NCBI GenBank assembly: GCA_014621425.1
Contig: JAANBB010000454.1
Location: 1 to 31,214 of the forward strand
DNA length: 31,214 bases
Origin: Cylindrodendrum hubeiense
Lineage: Eukaryota; Ascomycota; Sordariomycetes; Hypocreales; Nectriaceae
Direction: 5' to 3'
Positions 1 to 11,011 of this stretch are shown in pieces. The position numbers and the translations under genes are program-made. Every line of letters starts with the position of its first letter. Positions within the stretch are counted from its first letter, which is position 1. The notes below the pieces were generated by a model. That model was not told the origin of the DNA and ran no database searches. It was given only the letters and a program-made list of their open reading frames with translations.

Positions 1-359
1 TCGTCGTTGGTTGATGGTTTGATTTAACAAAAAATGTTGGGGTGGAAGCGGGCTCGGTCTGTTCGTCGTGGGCTTCGGCTTGGCTCTTCGAGATTGAGAT
101 GAGAGAGCAAGGAGGACGGGAATGAGGGAGGGAAGGAGGGGGAAAGGAGAAAAAGAGAAGAGGGAAAAAGAAGAAAGGCGGAAGGTTGAGGTAGAAAAAG
201 AAGCAGTCGATGACGAGCGGATGAGCCGGCGGAACGGCCACAGCGACTCAGCGACGCAGCGACGCAGCTTGTGACAACGGCGATGCGGATCAAGGTGGGA
301 ATCAGATACCTACCCTGGCGCCTGGCGCCGTGCTTCCTGCCTGGATCCTTGCCTCCTGC

Positions 360-1560
360 CTCGCTCCCATACCTTATTCGTACATAGGGAGGTAAGGTAC
401 CTTGGCCCGGAGAGTACGGTACATATCTCAAGTACCGCAGGGAGATAGGCGGGCAGGCAGGCATTCATTAGAGTCGGGGCTAGGGTGACGAGAGGTGGGT
501 GGGTGGGAGGAGGGCAGGCAAGCAGGGTCCCGGAGCGTGGGTCAGGTAAGGGAAAGAAAGTACCACCGCTTGTGGGTGACCGTGGCACCCAAGACAGTCG
601 GCGGATGATAAAAGCGGTTACGCGTATAAGTACGAGGCGCCAATATCACCTACCTGTTGGGTGAAAAGAAGGCCACCATCAGGAAGTAGGTAGGTAGGCA
701 GTCTCGCGACTGATGTGGACATCTCCTGACCCGTCCCGGTCCTGTAGGAAAGTAGGTACGGGATAACTACCTACCTACCTACCTTAGGTACCTACCTATA
801 TAGGTAGGTATGTGTTACTTACCTCTCCAAGACACTTCTTGTCTCTCATGCTGTCTCGTTCATCTTCTGTAGCGGCCGTGGGTGATACAGAGTGGCAAAC
901 ACTAATAAGCTGACGGGAAACTTCCTACCCACCTAGGTAGGCAACATGACATGTACACTGTCTACATGGCATCCATGCAAGCATGTCTCGACCCGCATCA
1001 GTTTGGAATAGATGGCCGCCTGCATCTGGCATCACTAAAAAAGGCTGAGCTAGCACCGGAGCCGGAACCAACGCGCCAGGAATACAGCCTTGTTCATGCG
1101 CCAGGTTGCTTCTTTCGAGGCGATGCGTTGCATGCCCCCTTCTGGAACCACGTCTGTCCTGTTCCGGGCAGGCCCCGAGTCAATAATTGACGGGTCATCA
1201 TGACGGCTGAAGCTGAACGAGGCGACAACCGGTACTTCGGTGCCAGTGCTGAAATGGTGGGGGGAGGGGGGGAATGGATGACGTCGTATCCTACCCTGTC
1301 CCTTCCGGACCCCTCCAGCTCCAGCAAGCTCAACTATCCCAGCCCGGCCCGGGACTGACCAGCGACTGACCAGCGACGGACCAGCGACATCAACTCTGTG
1401 GGTGCCTGTGCCGTAATTTAATGGATGTGACATGTCCCAGCGTTGGTGCTAGCGCAGACGCATAGTAGGTAGGCACCTAGGTACCTAGGTAAGGTGCCAG
1501 GATGCTTGGGTGCTTGCTTGGGTGCCTACCTTACCTACAGGTACCTAGGCACACCTACAG
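360..1560. repeat. Cluster of TACCTAGGTA-type palindromic motifs
   Basis: Copies or half-copies of GGTACCTAGGTA / GTAGGTAGGTA occur near 385-400, 645-700, 745-812, 925-945, 1464-1495 and 1523-1557. Positions 789-810 form a perfect 22-bp palindrome centred on TATA, and 1475-1490 is a perfect 16-bp palindrome built from ACCTAGGT twice. Isolated copies recur at 8786-8794, 9135-9175, 19140-19160 and 19282-19291, always outside the genes called here. Function is unknown. Confidence 0.75.
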
Positions 1561-2111
1561 TTGATGAACCTCCTCCTCAAATCAGTGACCTCACATTCGT
1601 CATGGAAGCCGACCTCGCCCCCACCACCAGCACCAAAAGCCAAGGCCTGCACGGTACATACACCGATGAGCGACAGGGGGGCCCTCCACCACTCACTGGA
1701 CCCCGTGGTCTTGTTCTCTCGTTCCTTGACTTCCTCCAGCTCGTTGACTTCCATGACGGATCTTACGAGACGAGGAATTTAAACCGAGGTTGACGGTGCC
1801 TTGTGGATACCGCCCAACGCATCGCCCGCGCGCCCCCGTGCGTAAACCAATCGATAGGCGTCCACACCCACCAGCATGCCCAGATACAGAAGGCCTCAAG
1901 TTTCGAAATGGGAAAAAACCACTCTATTCCGTCACTCAAGTTAAATAATATGCACCGCGCACGAGGAGCTGTAGACAAGGAGGTAGGGAGATCGGCATCT
2001 ATTAAGATATTGCCTACTAGCCTTGTGTAACTTTCATCAGTTCTAGTTGCCCTTCACTCGGCATCCATTTGCATATTCCGCATTCCTCATCTCACTCCTA
2101 CATGGAAAAGC

Positions 2112-2137
2112 CCCTCAATGAGAGCCCTCAATGAGAG
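2112..2137. repeat. Perfect 13-bp tandem duplication
   Basis: The 13-mer CCCTCAATGAGAG occurs twice back to back with no mismatch, in non-coding DNA about 0.5 kb beyond the 3' end of the 1126-residue gene. It is probably a local slippage or duplication event. Confidence 0.85.
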
Positions 2138-2649
2138 ACTATTCATCTACCTAACCTGCGAGGCACCCGGGCATCCAGTACATGCACACCGCCCCTCTCG
2201 GCAGCGCCGGCAATTGCTTGCTTCTATGGCTTCTGGCCAGCCGCCTTTCGGTCTTCAACTTGCCCGAGTACCCCGCCCATCTTTCTTCGATATCCTTCCT
2301 TGGCTTTGCCTATTCAAATGCCTCTAAAACTCCGCGGATTATCTCCCACCAAACTCCGGTCGGCTCGGGATGTCTCGCATGCTGTCCGCCGCCGCCGCCG
2401 CCGCGGATCCCGTCTCTCCTTAGACCTCATCGTATTCCGGCCCAGCTGATCTCACGGCCTCTCGGCCTATTCGTGCTCTCCGGAGCCCCACTGGATATCG
2501 TTGTATCAAGTGCGCCGTGGCCGTAGCGTCCTTGTTTTTCACCTCCTCCGTGCATCGGGCCCTGGGTATATCCCCATAGTCTTTCCGTGCTGACGCCTTT
2601 ACCTCATCTTAGCAGAGCAGGCGCTCTCGTTAAATAACTCAACATTTAC

Positions 2650-5600
2650 TCATTTCAATCGTGACGTAATTCTCGCTGAACCCTTCAATGGTGCTGGCAG
2701 ACAAAGGCCGAGCGCATCTCGATCTGTATATCACATCGGAGTTAGCCTTAGTTCATCAATCCCTCGAGGGATACGGAACGCAGTTACTCACCGGACTCTT
2801 TTTCAAACATGATGGAGATATCGTCATGCTCTCCCGGCAGGTCCGGGAGGTCAAGACAAACAAATGCCATGTCGTCGTAGTCGCCGTCCTTATCCGCAGG
2901 CAGCCGCGGCAGTGGCCACTTGGCATCAATAAACTTGATGCCCGACTTCCCGCTCCGAGTGAAGCTCTCGTAAATGTCTGTACCCTTGAGTACAAAGTTC
3001 ATGCAGTGTCCGTGGTGGAAGTCCTCAAAGAATGCTAGGAGCTGCAGTTGCTTATCCTCCTGCCGCACCACTTGGATTCGTGTGTACCCGGCCTCCCACT
3101 TCTTGTGGATCGGCACCACCATACGTCGTCGTGAGATGGCAAACGTCACCGCAAGGGCGTCAAAGATGACCTCGTAGCCTGTCATAGCAAACTGGAAGTC
3201 GTGCAGATCCTTAATGTTGTTGAACTCAAACGTCCGGATGGTCTGGTTGTGCCGTAGCAGTTGCAACGCGTCCGACATGTTTCGCGGGAGCTCTTTGGAG
3301 ACCTGGGCCTCGGAAACCGACACAGTAATGTCCTTCTGCGGTTGGCGCAAGACCCGGAAAATCTTGGCATTTGACACTTCCAATCTCACCCGTAGCTCTC
3401 CAGGCGCCACATTGATTCTGTCAGTCATATTACCGTTCTGATACTCGAGCACGACCTTGAGTCGGTCCGCAAGGACCGTTGGTGGCTGATCACCACCATA
3501 CTCATCATTGACAACCCTGGCCGCTTTCCATGGCATACGAGAAAAGGGCGCCATGCCCAATGGCTCGCGCACGCTCTGGGAAATAGTAAAACTCTTGATG
3601 GGTACGTCGGAATAAATCTTTTCGTCGTGGTCGAGGGCGGTTCCTGTAATAAGCGAGTGGAACTTGATTCTGGCCTTCTCTTCGCTGAATATGAGCACCA
3701 TCCGGCCCTTGGACTTTCCGCTGTCGAATTTCAACGACAAGGACGGTGCATCTTTGTCACCGCGGAAGAATCCGAACTGGATTGGCTGAGATGGTGTATA
3801 CACGTGGTTGACGCCGCTTAATGTCCTCGTCCGAGCCCCAGTCACCACCGCGATTCGGAAACCAAGATGCCAAATGCGAACACCTGCAGGACCGCTCTCC
3901 TTGTATTGCTTCTCAAACAATGCCACATCGCATTGAGAGACTGCCTCCTTAGGGAATTGGCGGGATTGAGGGTCAGCGTCCATGTATTGGAATGAGCGGA
4001 GGGTCGTTCGGAAAACCATGTTCTCGTCGTTTCGCGGGAAGAGGGATGTCTGGATCTTGTTCCCAAAGTCGTACATGTTCCATAGCATCCTGTAATCTTG
4101 CTGAACGAGCTGCACGGCTAGGACGAAACCACGACGCAACCGAATATCAAGCGTGCACGTCTCGTTTCTCCAGCGCACATCGTCCCACACCGGGCCAATG
4201 GTCTTGTTATCCTGGATTGCTAGCTGCATGTGGCCATTTTGGCTTGCAAGAACAAACACCAGGCTGAGAGATTTGACAGGCCGGACCATGGAGAGCATAC
4301 ATGGGAAGTACAATTTTTGGGATTCGTGGCCCTGCTCCATAAGATAGACATCTGCAGGCATCCTGCCATAGCTAAAGTTATCCGTATTGTCGCCCACAGG
4401 GAGAGCATCCAAGAGACGGAGATTGGACATGGGGTTCGTCATGGCAGTCATACCCGAGCCCCAATTCCCTGAGAGAAGTGCAATCATATCCTGGCTCACA
4501 TGTGGGTACTCGAGCCAAATGGACTTGTCGATTGTTTGCGGAAGAAAAGCATCCTCTGGAGGCAAGAAACCATTCCGTTTCATGGACATGGCTAGCTTCC
4601 TCAGTGCGGAAACAAGAGCCTGGCTGACCTCGATAACTTCGGCATCCGGTGGAAGTCCCTGCGCCTGGGCAATCTCGGGGATAATTTCTTCACAGAGCCA
4701 ATATCCTTTTGCTAGGTTTGCATAGGCTTGCTGTCGATCGCGATCGTTCTGCATCTGGCCTTGGGGGGAGTTTGGGCGGTCTCGGACAGCTGTCTCCAAG
4801 CCCATTCGGCCCTTAAGGAACCACCAAAGACCTCCGCGACAGCACTCCTTCAGCGAGCATGTCGTCAAAGGTTTGATAGTCTCTGAATGCAAACGGAAAA
4901 GCTCAAACAGATGCTGCGTCCTTTCAACAAAGGTAATGAGTGCCTCGTCGGCGGCCCCCGGATCAGTGACTCTAACGGAGAGAGATCGACTGGCCATCAT
5001 AGGCGGGTCACGGGGGGTGGCAACACTGGGCTGCCGCGAGATGTGAGAGGCAATGCTAGCCTGTCGGGAGAGCTGATCGGTGTCGGTGGTTGGGGAGTAA
5101 CCAGAAGTATTGGAATGGATCGAGGCTGGACTGTATTCGATATTTGGCTTCGCCATGTTTATCTCGGGCGAGGGAGCTTGTCGTCTGCTGGTGATTGGAG
5201 AGGACGCTGATATAGGTTCAGCGGAAGGGGGATCATCCCAATTATGAGAGGATGCTGATGTGGCACTAGCTACACGAGCAGCCTCGGCGAAGGCTCTGCC
5301 TTCAGCATCGCGCATCTGTGCGGAGTGAATCTCAATATACGACCTCCTGTTCTCGTCCTGCTTTCCAGCCGCCCCGAGGAACCTCGGACCAGGTGGCTGA
5401 AGGTGAGAAAGCGCATTGATGCCCGATCCGGCCGAACTCAGCTCGTCAGACTTAGATCCGGGGTCTATATTGGGCTCCTCGTCTGATTCAGGCGTGTAGA
5501 TGGAGGAGAATCCCGTTTGGGTGCGGGAAAGGGACTTTGGCCTGAAATCGTCTACACCAGGTGGCCTAGTATCTGCTGGAATTGGAGGAGGAGGGGGCCG

Positions 5601-6098
5601 CCCTGGGGCATAAGCGGCCTGGCGGTGTGGTGGGGGTTTGGGTACGCGAGTCTTCTTGCGCTTTGAGATCTCGATGACGGGGATTTCAGACTCGTCACCG
5701 CCCTCACCAATGACGTCCGGACTCGAATCGTCAAACTTGACGAACAGGCCTTTCTTATTCGGTCGTGGAGAGCGACGGGACGACTTTGGATCGGGGCGGA
5801 TGCCTGGGGCGAGCGGACGGTTCTGTTGGGCTTGCTGGTTGACGGCCAGGGCCTGAGGATAGCGGGAGATGGAGGTAGTGTCGAGCTTGGCCAGCTTGGG
5901 CAGCGAAGCTGGGATTGGAGGGGGAGCGTGTGTGACAGTCAGATTGTCGGAGGAGCTGTGCAGGAAGGCATCGACATTGGCGGCGGTTTGCTGCTCGGTG
6001 GGCTTGACTTTGCCACCAAAGAGCTTGCCCATGAGACGGTCTCTCCTTGAGGAGCGGCCATCGGGGGCCTGGACGGCGGCGGGCGCCTCGTTCTCCAT
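2650..6098 (-). CDS. Large conserved-looking fungal protein of unknown function (1126 aa)
   Basis: I do not recognise this family. Predicted exons are 6098-2792 and 2723-2650. The 68-bp intron (2724-2791) has a GTGAGT donor, a GGCTAAC branch-like site and an ATACAG acceptor; reading through it would end the protein two residues later. Residues 1-370 are rich in Pro, Ser and basic residues and look disordered, with a polyproline stretch near 165-175 and a basic N-terminus around residues 16-32. From about residue 375 the sequence turns compact and hydrophobic: a helical block (about 380-560) with WWFLKGR and GYWLCEEIIPEI, then long beta-rich segments to about 1100. No catalytic motif, signal peptide or membrane span is visible. 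The start at 6098 has a good context (GCAATGG). The frame stays open upstream to 6419, but that part is low-complexity and is read as 5' leader. A cytoskeletal or signalling scaffold is possible, not shown. Confidence 0.85.
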
Positions 6099-7806
6099 TG
6101 CTGACGGGGGATGGAGGGACGAGGGACGGGGGACGGATGCCGGGCCTATTGCAACGTCATTGACTCGAGGCGAGAGGGAAATCGGCCGTCGAGCGCGCCG
6201 GGCAGGCTGGGCAGGCGGGGAGAGAAGCCCTAGAAGTGATGAAATGAGGAGAATCGTCGCCGGTGCAGTTACGATGGTGATGCTATCGGTGCAGTGGGGT
6301 CGTCCAATGAGGCTGGTGCAGGCGACACGAGATTGAACTGGCGGACATGTGGGGAGCGCCGCGGGCGGTTTGAGGTGGCGCTGTGGTCGACGAGAGCGGC
6401 AGCGGGTTGGTGCTTGCACTTGCCGGGAGGGCGATGGCGACGGGGGGGATTATGGGTAGAGGGTTTTGTAGCTGACGCCGTCGGCGCCGGTCGTTGTTTT
6501 GCTGTGCGAGGTCGAGGTCGAGGTCGTTGTACGAAGTAGTGGCCGGGGAACGTAGCTGGAGGTGGCGGGAGTGGTGGTGTGGTGTCGTGGCGCCGCGAGG
6601 TGTCGGGCGTGTACAGGCCTAAAGCTGCAACACACACGGTAGAGAGGCCTCGACTGTGACTATGAATGGGGCCGGGGCGCGAGGGGACCGAGGCCGGGGG
6701 GGGAGGCACTTGGCAATTCCTTTTGCTTTGTCGCCTGGGCACCGGGCTCCAGTTGCGAGCAGGGGCACGCAAGGGCAGGGATAAAGGGTAGAGAGACCGC
6801 TGCCAAGCCAAGGGTGTAAGGACGGGCGTTGCGTAGGCGCGGTACGTACGAGGCAGGCCGGATTCTTGGGGGCCAAGATGGCGAGTGGTGATTGAGTTGC
6901 CTGGTGGAGGAGGAAGGACGCTCTCTATACGATGTAAGAAGAGCGACGACAGGGACCAGCGGGCGTGAGAGGAGGAGCCGGACGGGCGACGACGGGTCGC
7001 AGATAGAGTTGGAGAGAAAGGAAGAGAGAGTCGGCGCGAGAGTCAGAGACAGCATCGACGAGGTGATCCAGGGGAGTTTCAGGAACACAGGGATCAATAT
7101 GGAACGCCCCAGCGACAGCAGCCTCCTACGACAGCATCAAAGCACGAAATCCACGTCAAGAGGCAGGACGATGCGCACGCCGCTTGTTTAAAGGGGGAAG
7201 TTTAATTAAGTAATCGCAGATCGCCAGAGCTTCCCGTTTACAGGTCCCCCATGGCCATCTCGGCACCTCCTTGGACGGTGCTGATACTGGCGGTGCTGAT
7301 ACTGGCGTTGCAGCTACCATCCTGTATGGGCACTATTGGCACCTGATAACAGCCCTGGCTGGGCGACACATGGGCGATGGGGGTGGTGAGGGGGGACCCT
7401 TATGCCCCGCCCACTCCCCCTACGTACCTTATCCACACGCCTCCCCCGTGTCCTAACTGCGTTGGTGCTAACCTGCCCGCCTCTGCTCTGCCGGTGAGCG
7501 ACCTTGGGCGAGGAGTCCAGATATAGCTGCGTCAATCCCTTAGTACGGGTACTCCATGACGTGGTGCGCCAGCGGTGGCTTGACAGTCCCAGGCTGAGGA
7601 GAGAGGGTTGCTGGCGCGCGCCACAACAGAGGTCGAGAGGTCGAGAGGCCGAGAGGTCGTCGTCGACGTTGCCAGCCCATCATGCCCACTACGCACTAGC
7701 CCTATCATCACCAAAACTGGCCCAGCAAGCACCCGATGACGGGGGGAGGGAGGGGGAGCTGCCCGCTAACTTATCCGCAGCCCAGTAAGCCAGCAAATAT
7801 GATTAA

Positions 7807-7840
7807 CCAGCCAGCCAGCCAGCCAGCCAGCCAACCAACC
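7807..7840. repeat. CCAG/CCAA tetranucleotide microsatellite
   Basis: About eight consecutive CCAG or CCAA units lie in intergenic DNA. It is a simple microsatellite with no coding relevance. Confidence 0.85.
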
Positions 7841-9217
7841 ACCCCTGAGACCCAGAGCTTCAATGGAGGGAGGAGGGAAGCTCAAGGGTTCCATTCACTG
7901 GCAACTGGTCCCTGGACCCCACCAGCCCTTCTGTAACGCCCCTCCAATGTCTCCATCTCCCTGAATCCCTAGTGGGTATCCGCAACGTGGGGCACACGAC
8001 CTCCTCCCAGTTCCCTCGGCCACGCCTCAGCGCCCTTACGTCCCTGTTTTAGCGCCATCCCAGTGACGTTGGTGGCCCCGCCGAAGTACGTATGCCACGG
8101 CCAGGTTTGGGACGACTTGTTTGAACTTGTAGCATGCTTCTGCGTTGCCAGCTTGCAATACGAGGGCGTCTGGCTCGGCGGCTGTGTAGACGCGAGCCCG
8201 CCCGTGGGCCTTGTGCCTTGTGCCTTGTGGGAACCTTGGATCTTCGTCTGGTCGGTTTTTTGTCGTGGGGACGGACGGCGACAGCCGAGCTTAACGAGGC
8301 GCTCGGGCGAGGATAGGCATAGCTTCTTTTGACTTTTTTTTAGGATACGAGAATCACAAGGCGACGGACGGGCAGCAAGGGCAAAGGAAAAGAGGCACCG
8401 ACCGTCCTCCGGGCTGCTTTCTCCTCCACCTCGCTCGGCCGGGGGTCCTTCTCGTATACTCATCTCCCTTTTTGGCATCACCAAAGGCCACAGTCTCACA
8501 CATTGACTCGTATCGACTCGTGCCCAAGCCCGTGCCCAGGTTCGTGGTACAAGCCCCGGCCTGTGGCCCCTTCGCCGACAAGTCGAATTGGGAATGCGAG
8601 TTGGATGGGCTGCAACACAACGTGCAGTCTTAGGTAAGAACTAGAGCTGCCCAGTCACCGACAACGCAACTTGGGTACATCGCCGACCTGGTCGGCAATG
8701 GCAGCGCGTGTCCGGAAATTCGGGCCTGCCGCTCGCTTCCTGGGTAGCTTGAGCGCACTTGGAGTCGCGGCCTCTTCTCGCATTACCTAGGTATGTGGTC
8801 ATGCGGGATCACGAGATATCAGTCGACGTCGTCAAAGCGGTGCTCAATGGGGCGGAAATTAAGGATCTATGGATGCGACCATGCCACCTGCTCGTGCAAG
8901 AATGAACCGGGATAGATGTCAATGCCGAGGCTGTGATTCGACAAGCGCCATTCAGCCGCTGTTGGCGTGATTGCAGTGCACGCGCGGCTAACGGACCACA
9001 TACGTCGTCAACTCTGTCCGAACCAATGTATGAGATTCCTCGATGTAACGCAGCTTCGGTTCCAACATGGCGGTTTGTTGCTTTGCCTGTTTGTGGGGGA
9101 ATCCCAGAGCCTCCCCTCCAGGATGTCGATGTACTACGGTACGTAGCCCAGGCACCTGCCTACCAGATACCTAGAGACCCACATTTCCCTGCCCAGCACA
9201 TGTTTGCTCGACCTATC

Positions 9218-9234
9218 GATAAGAGATAAGATAA
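9218..9234 (+). promoter_or_regulatory. Cluster of three GATAA motifs upstream of DUS2
   Basis: Three GATAA cores (9218-9222, 9225-9229, 9230-9234) lie within 17 bp, 87-130 bp upstream of the two candidate start codons of DUS2. Fungal GATA factors of the AreA/NIT2 or SreA type bind HGATAR sites, so this could be a regulatory site. The stretch is also AT-rich enough to be a core promoter element. The motifs are seen; the function is inferred. Confidence 0.4.
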
Positions 9235-9347
9235 AAATTCTTGCCCCATCGCGATTCGCAACAATTTGTCATGAGTCGTCGGGCATGTGAATCCACGCCA
9301 AACTTTGCCGCACTCAAGGCATGCTCTCTCAGATAATCAAAAGAGCC

Positions 9348-10679
9348 ATGGCTTCAGAGGTCAAACGAGTACCCATCCCCTCCCGGGGCGTTGACTACCG
9401 CGGCAAGGTTGTCCTTGCGCCAATGGTCCGCTCTGGAGAGCTGCCTTCGCGGTTGGTCGCAATCAAGTATGGAGCAGATCTTGTCTGGGGCAAGTAGCAC
9501 AATGAAGGAAGCCCTCGGGAGACTGACATATACTAACTCGTACTTTCTGGCATAGGCCCAGAAACTGTCGATCACTCTATGATTGGGACCACTCGCCGCT
9601 TTAACGAGGACTCGAAGACGATCGAGTGGTTCCGTGCAACTTCGCAAGGACATAAGGATCCACCTGCTGATGCGAAGGAGAGCATCATCTACAGAATGCT
9701 TCCTGAGATTGAGAAGGATAAGTTGATCTTCCAGATTGGCACTTCGGACCCGGACCGGGCAGTGCAAGCCGCGAGGCTGGTCGCCGCCGATGTTGCTGGC
9801 ATCGATGTCAACGCCGGATGCCCCAAGCCATTCAGTACCCACGGGGGCATGGGTGCGGCTCTCCTCAAAACGCCCGATAAACTGTGCGCTATACTCGAGG
9901 CTCTCGTCAAGGCCATCACTCCTGAGTTTGAGATCGGCATCAGCGTAAAGATCAGACTGCTTCAGACGGCTGCAGAAACCGAGGCCCTTGTGAGACGGCT
10001 CTGCGCGACGGGAATCACTGGCCTCACTATTCACTGCAGAACTACACCCATGCGACCTAGAGAGGCAGCGATCCGAGGGCAGTTGCGCATGATCACAGAG
10101 GTATGCCATGAGTATGGCGTCGCGTGCCTCATGAACGGAGACGTCGAGAACCGGGACCAAGCCATCAAACTCGCAGAAGAGTTCGGCGCCGATGGTGCCA
10201 TGATTGCCACCTCGGCCGAAAAGAACCCTAGTTGCTTTAGAAGCGTGGCGGATGGCGGCCTTGCTTCATGGAGAGACATTACCGACGCATATGTCAAGGC
10301 GGCATTGGACGTCGAAAACCGATACGGCAACACCAAATACCTCCTCTCCCAGCTAGTTCCCGGAAAGGAGAAGGTCTACCAGCCAGCCAACCAGTGCAAG
10401 AGCTATTCCAGCACCTGTCAGACTCTTGGCCTCGATAAATACCTCGAGCAGGCTCGTGAGGTCGACTCTAAGCTTGGCCTAGACCAGCCCATTCAGGGAA
10501 AAGCAGCCAAAAAGGCGGCTAATAAGAAGGCGAGGGACAACGCAAGCGCGCTGGCTGCGGGAGGCCAGATGGCCAAGTCCAGGGATAACACGCAGAAGAA
10601 GAAGAAGGCCTTGTCTGACCGAGCGCCCAACACGCAGACCGAGAAGTCCGAGCCGGCCCCGGTTGCGTTGACGGGCTGA
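9348..10679 (+). CDS. DUS2: tRNA-dihydrouridine synthase Dus2/Smm1-type (421 aa)
   Basis: This flavoenzyme reduces uridine 20 in the D-loop of cytoplasmic tRNAs to dihydrouridine, using NADPH and FMN. Exons are 9348-9489 and 9556-10679. The join restores the family motif GADLVWGPETVD across a 66-bp intron (9490-9555). Family hallmarks are the N-terminal LAPMVRSGELPSR, the catalytic cysteine in NAGCPKPF (about Cys136), HCRTTPMRPRE around residue 207, MNGDV near 240 and GAMIATSAEKNPSCF near 262. The C-terminus is a Lys/Ala-rich basic tail (about 360-400) that could help bind RNA; there is no double-stranded RNA-binding domain as in the animal enzyme. The start at 9348 has a strong context (GCCATGG), but an in-frame ATG at 9321 would add nine residues. 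It converges on the MICOS gene, with 332 bp between stop codons. Confidence 0.95.
9490..9555 (+). other. GC-AG intron of DUS2
   Basis: The donor reads GCAAGT, the acceptor is GCATAG, and a perfect TACTAAC branch site lies at 9531-9537. Only the GC donor gives the conserved WGPETVD at the junction. A GT donor three bases downstream (9494) with an acceptor at 9561 would keep frame, but would replace Pro-Glu with a single Lys. GC-AG is a known minor class of U2-type introns, with GCAAGT as its usual donor. Confidence 0.85.
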
Positions 10680-11011
10680 GGTGGAAGCAAAGGCTTTAAA
10701 AGAAAGCGTCGTTTGGGTGGACAATTTACTACGCTTGTTCATATCGCATTTGTGGAGTTTGGGGTCCTGGCAAGGAGGAATAGATGACAAGCGTTTGCTG
10801 TCTATAGATAGATACAGCACATCATACCACTTCCATATAGGGGGTGACAATCAACCGATCAATCAGTCAAATCAGTGCGTATTTTGCCTATCAAACCTAG
10901 ATCTAACAGAACTATGTCGACGACTCGCACTGGGAAGTCTCGTTGTGATACAAATGAACATTGTTCCGAATTCTCTATGTGATGGTACATCCTCGCTTTT
11001 CATACCTCTCC
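10680..11011. other. Convergent 3' intergenic region
   Basis: This 332-bp stretch lies between the stop codons of DUS2 and the MICOS gene and presumably holds both 3' untranslated regions. I see no gene, no strong polyadenylation hexamer and no repeat in it. Confidence 0.6.

Larger units (their letters stand above)
1..2649. other. Gene-free intergenic region with palindromic repeats
   Basis: No reading frame here looks like a real gene; the short open frames on both strands are low-complexity and lack recognisable motifs. The first 300 bases, read on the minus strand, are pyrimidine-rich (about 100-190) and end in a CA-rich leader, so they may be the promoter and 5' leader of a minus-strand gene whose start codon lies left of the window (inference). 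Positions 360-1560 hold many copies of a TACCTAGGTA-type motif. Smaller repeats include a 12-bp tandem near 1353-1389, a perfect 13-bp duplication at 2112-2137 and a CCG run at 2386-2405. Confidence 0.6.
6099..9347. other. Intergenic region without a supported gene
   Basis: This stretch separates two divergently oriented genes and should hold the promoter and leader of the 1126-residue gene (about 6099-7200 on the minus strand, pyrimidine-rich) and that of DUS2. Open frames of up to 180 codons exist (for example 6269-6811 and 7969-8499 on the minus strand), but they are low-complexity, show no domain and overlap one another. It also holds a GAGAGGTC-type tandem (7629-7659), a CCAG tetranucleotide run (7807-7840) and one TACCTAGGTA copy (8786). 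Confidence 0.6.

Noticed and set aside
24..588. Overlapping minus-strand open frames of 146 and 92 codons
   Set aside because: Composition is dominated by Ser/Leu/Pro/Phe from a pyrimidine-rich tract; the two frames overlap each other and show no motif. Better read as promoter DNA of a gene beyond the left edge.
2182..2526. 114-codon plus-strand frame with a hydrophobic N-terminus resembling a secreted protein
   Set aside because: It includes a CCG microsatellite and has no charged, folded-looking part, no introns and no cysteine pattern; likely chance.
6099..6419. Upstream in-frame extension of the 1126-residue protein (107 more residues)
   Set aside because: The extension is Pro/Arg/Ser-rich without structure, and the ATG at 6098 has a better context; it is treated as 5' leader.
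6269..7097. Minus-strand frames of 180, 145 and 85 codons upstream of the 1126-residue gene
   Set aside because: They overlap in different frames, are Pro/Arg/Ser-rich and lie where the promoter and leader are expected.
7969..8499. 176-codon minus-strand frame
   Set aside because: Low-complexity, no domain and no splice signals that extend it.
9354..10160. 268-codon minus-strand frame across DUS2
   Set aside because: It is the antisense shadow of the clearly recognised DUS2 coding exon.
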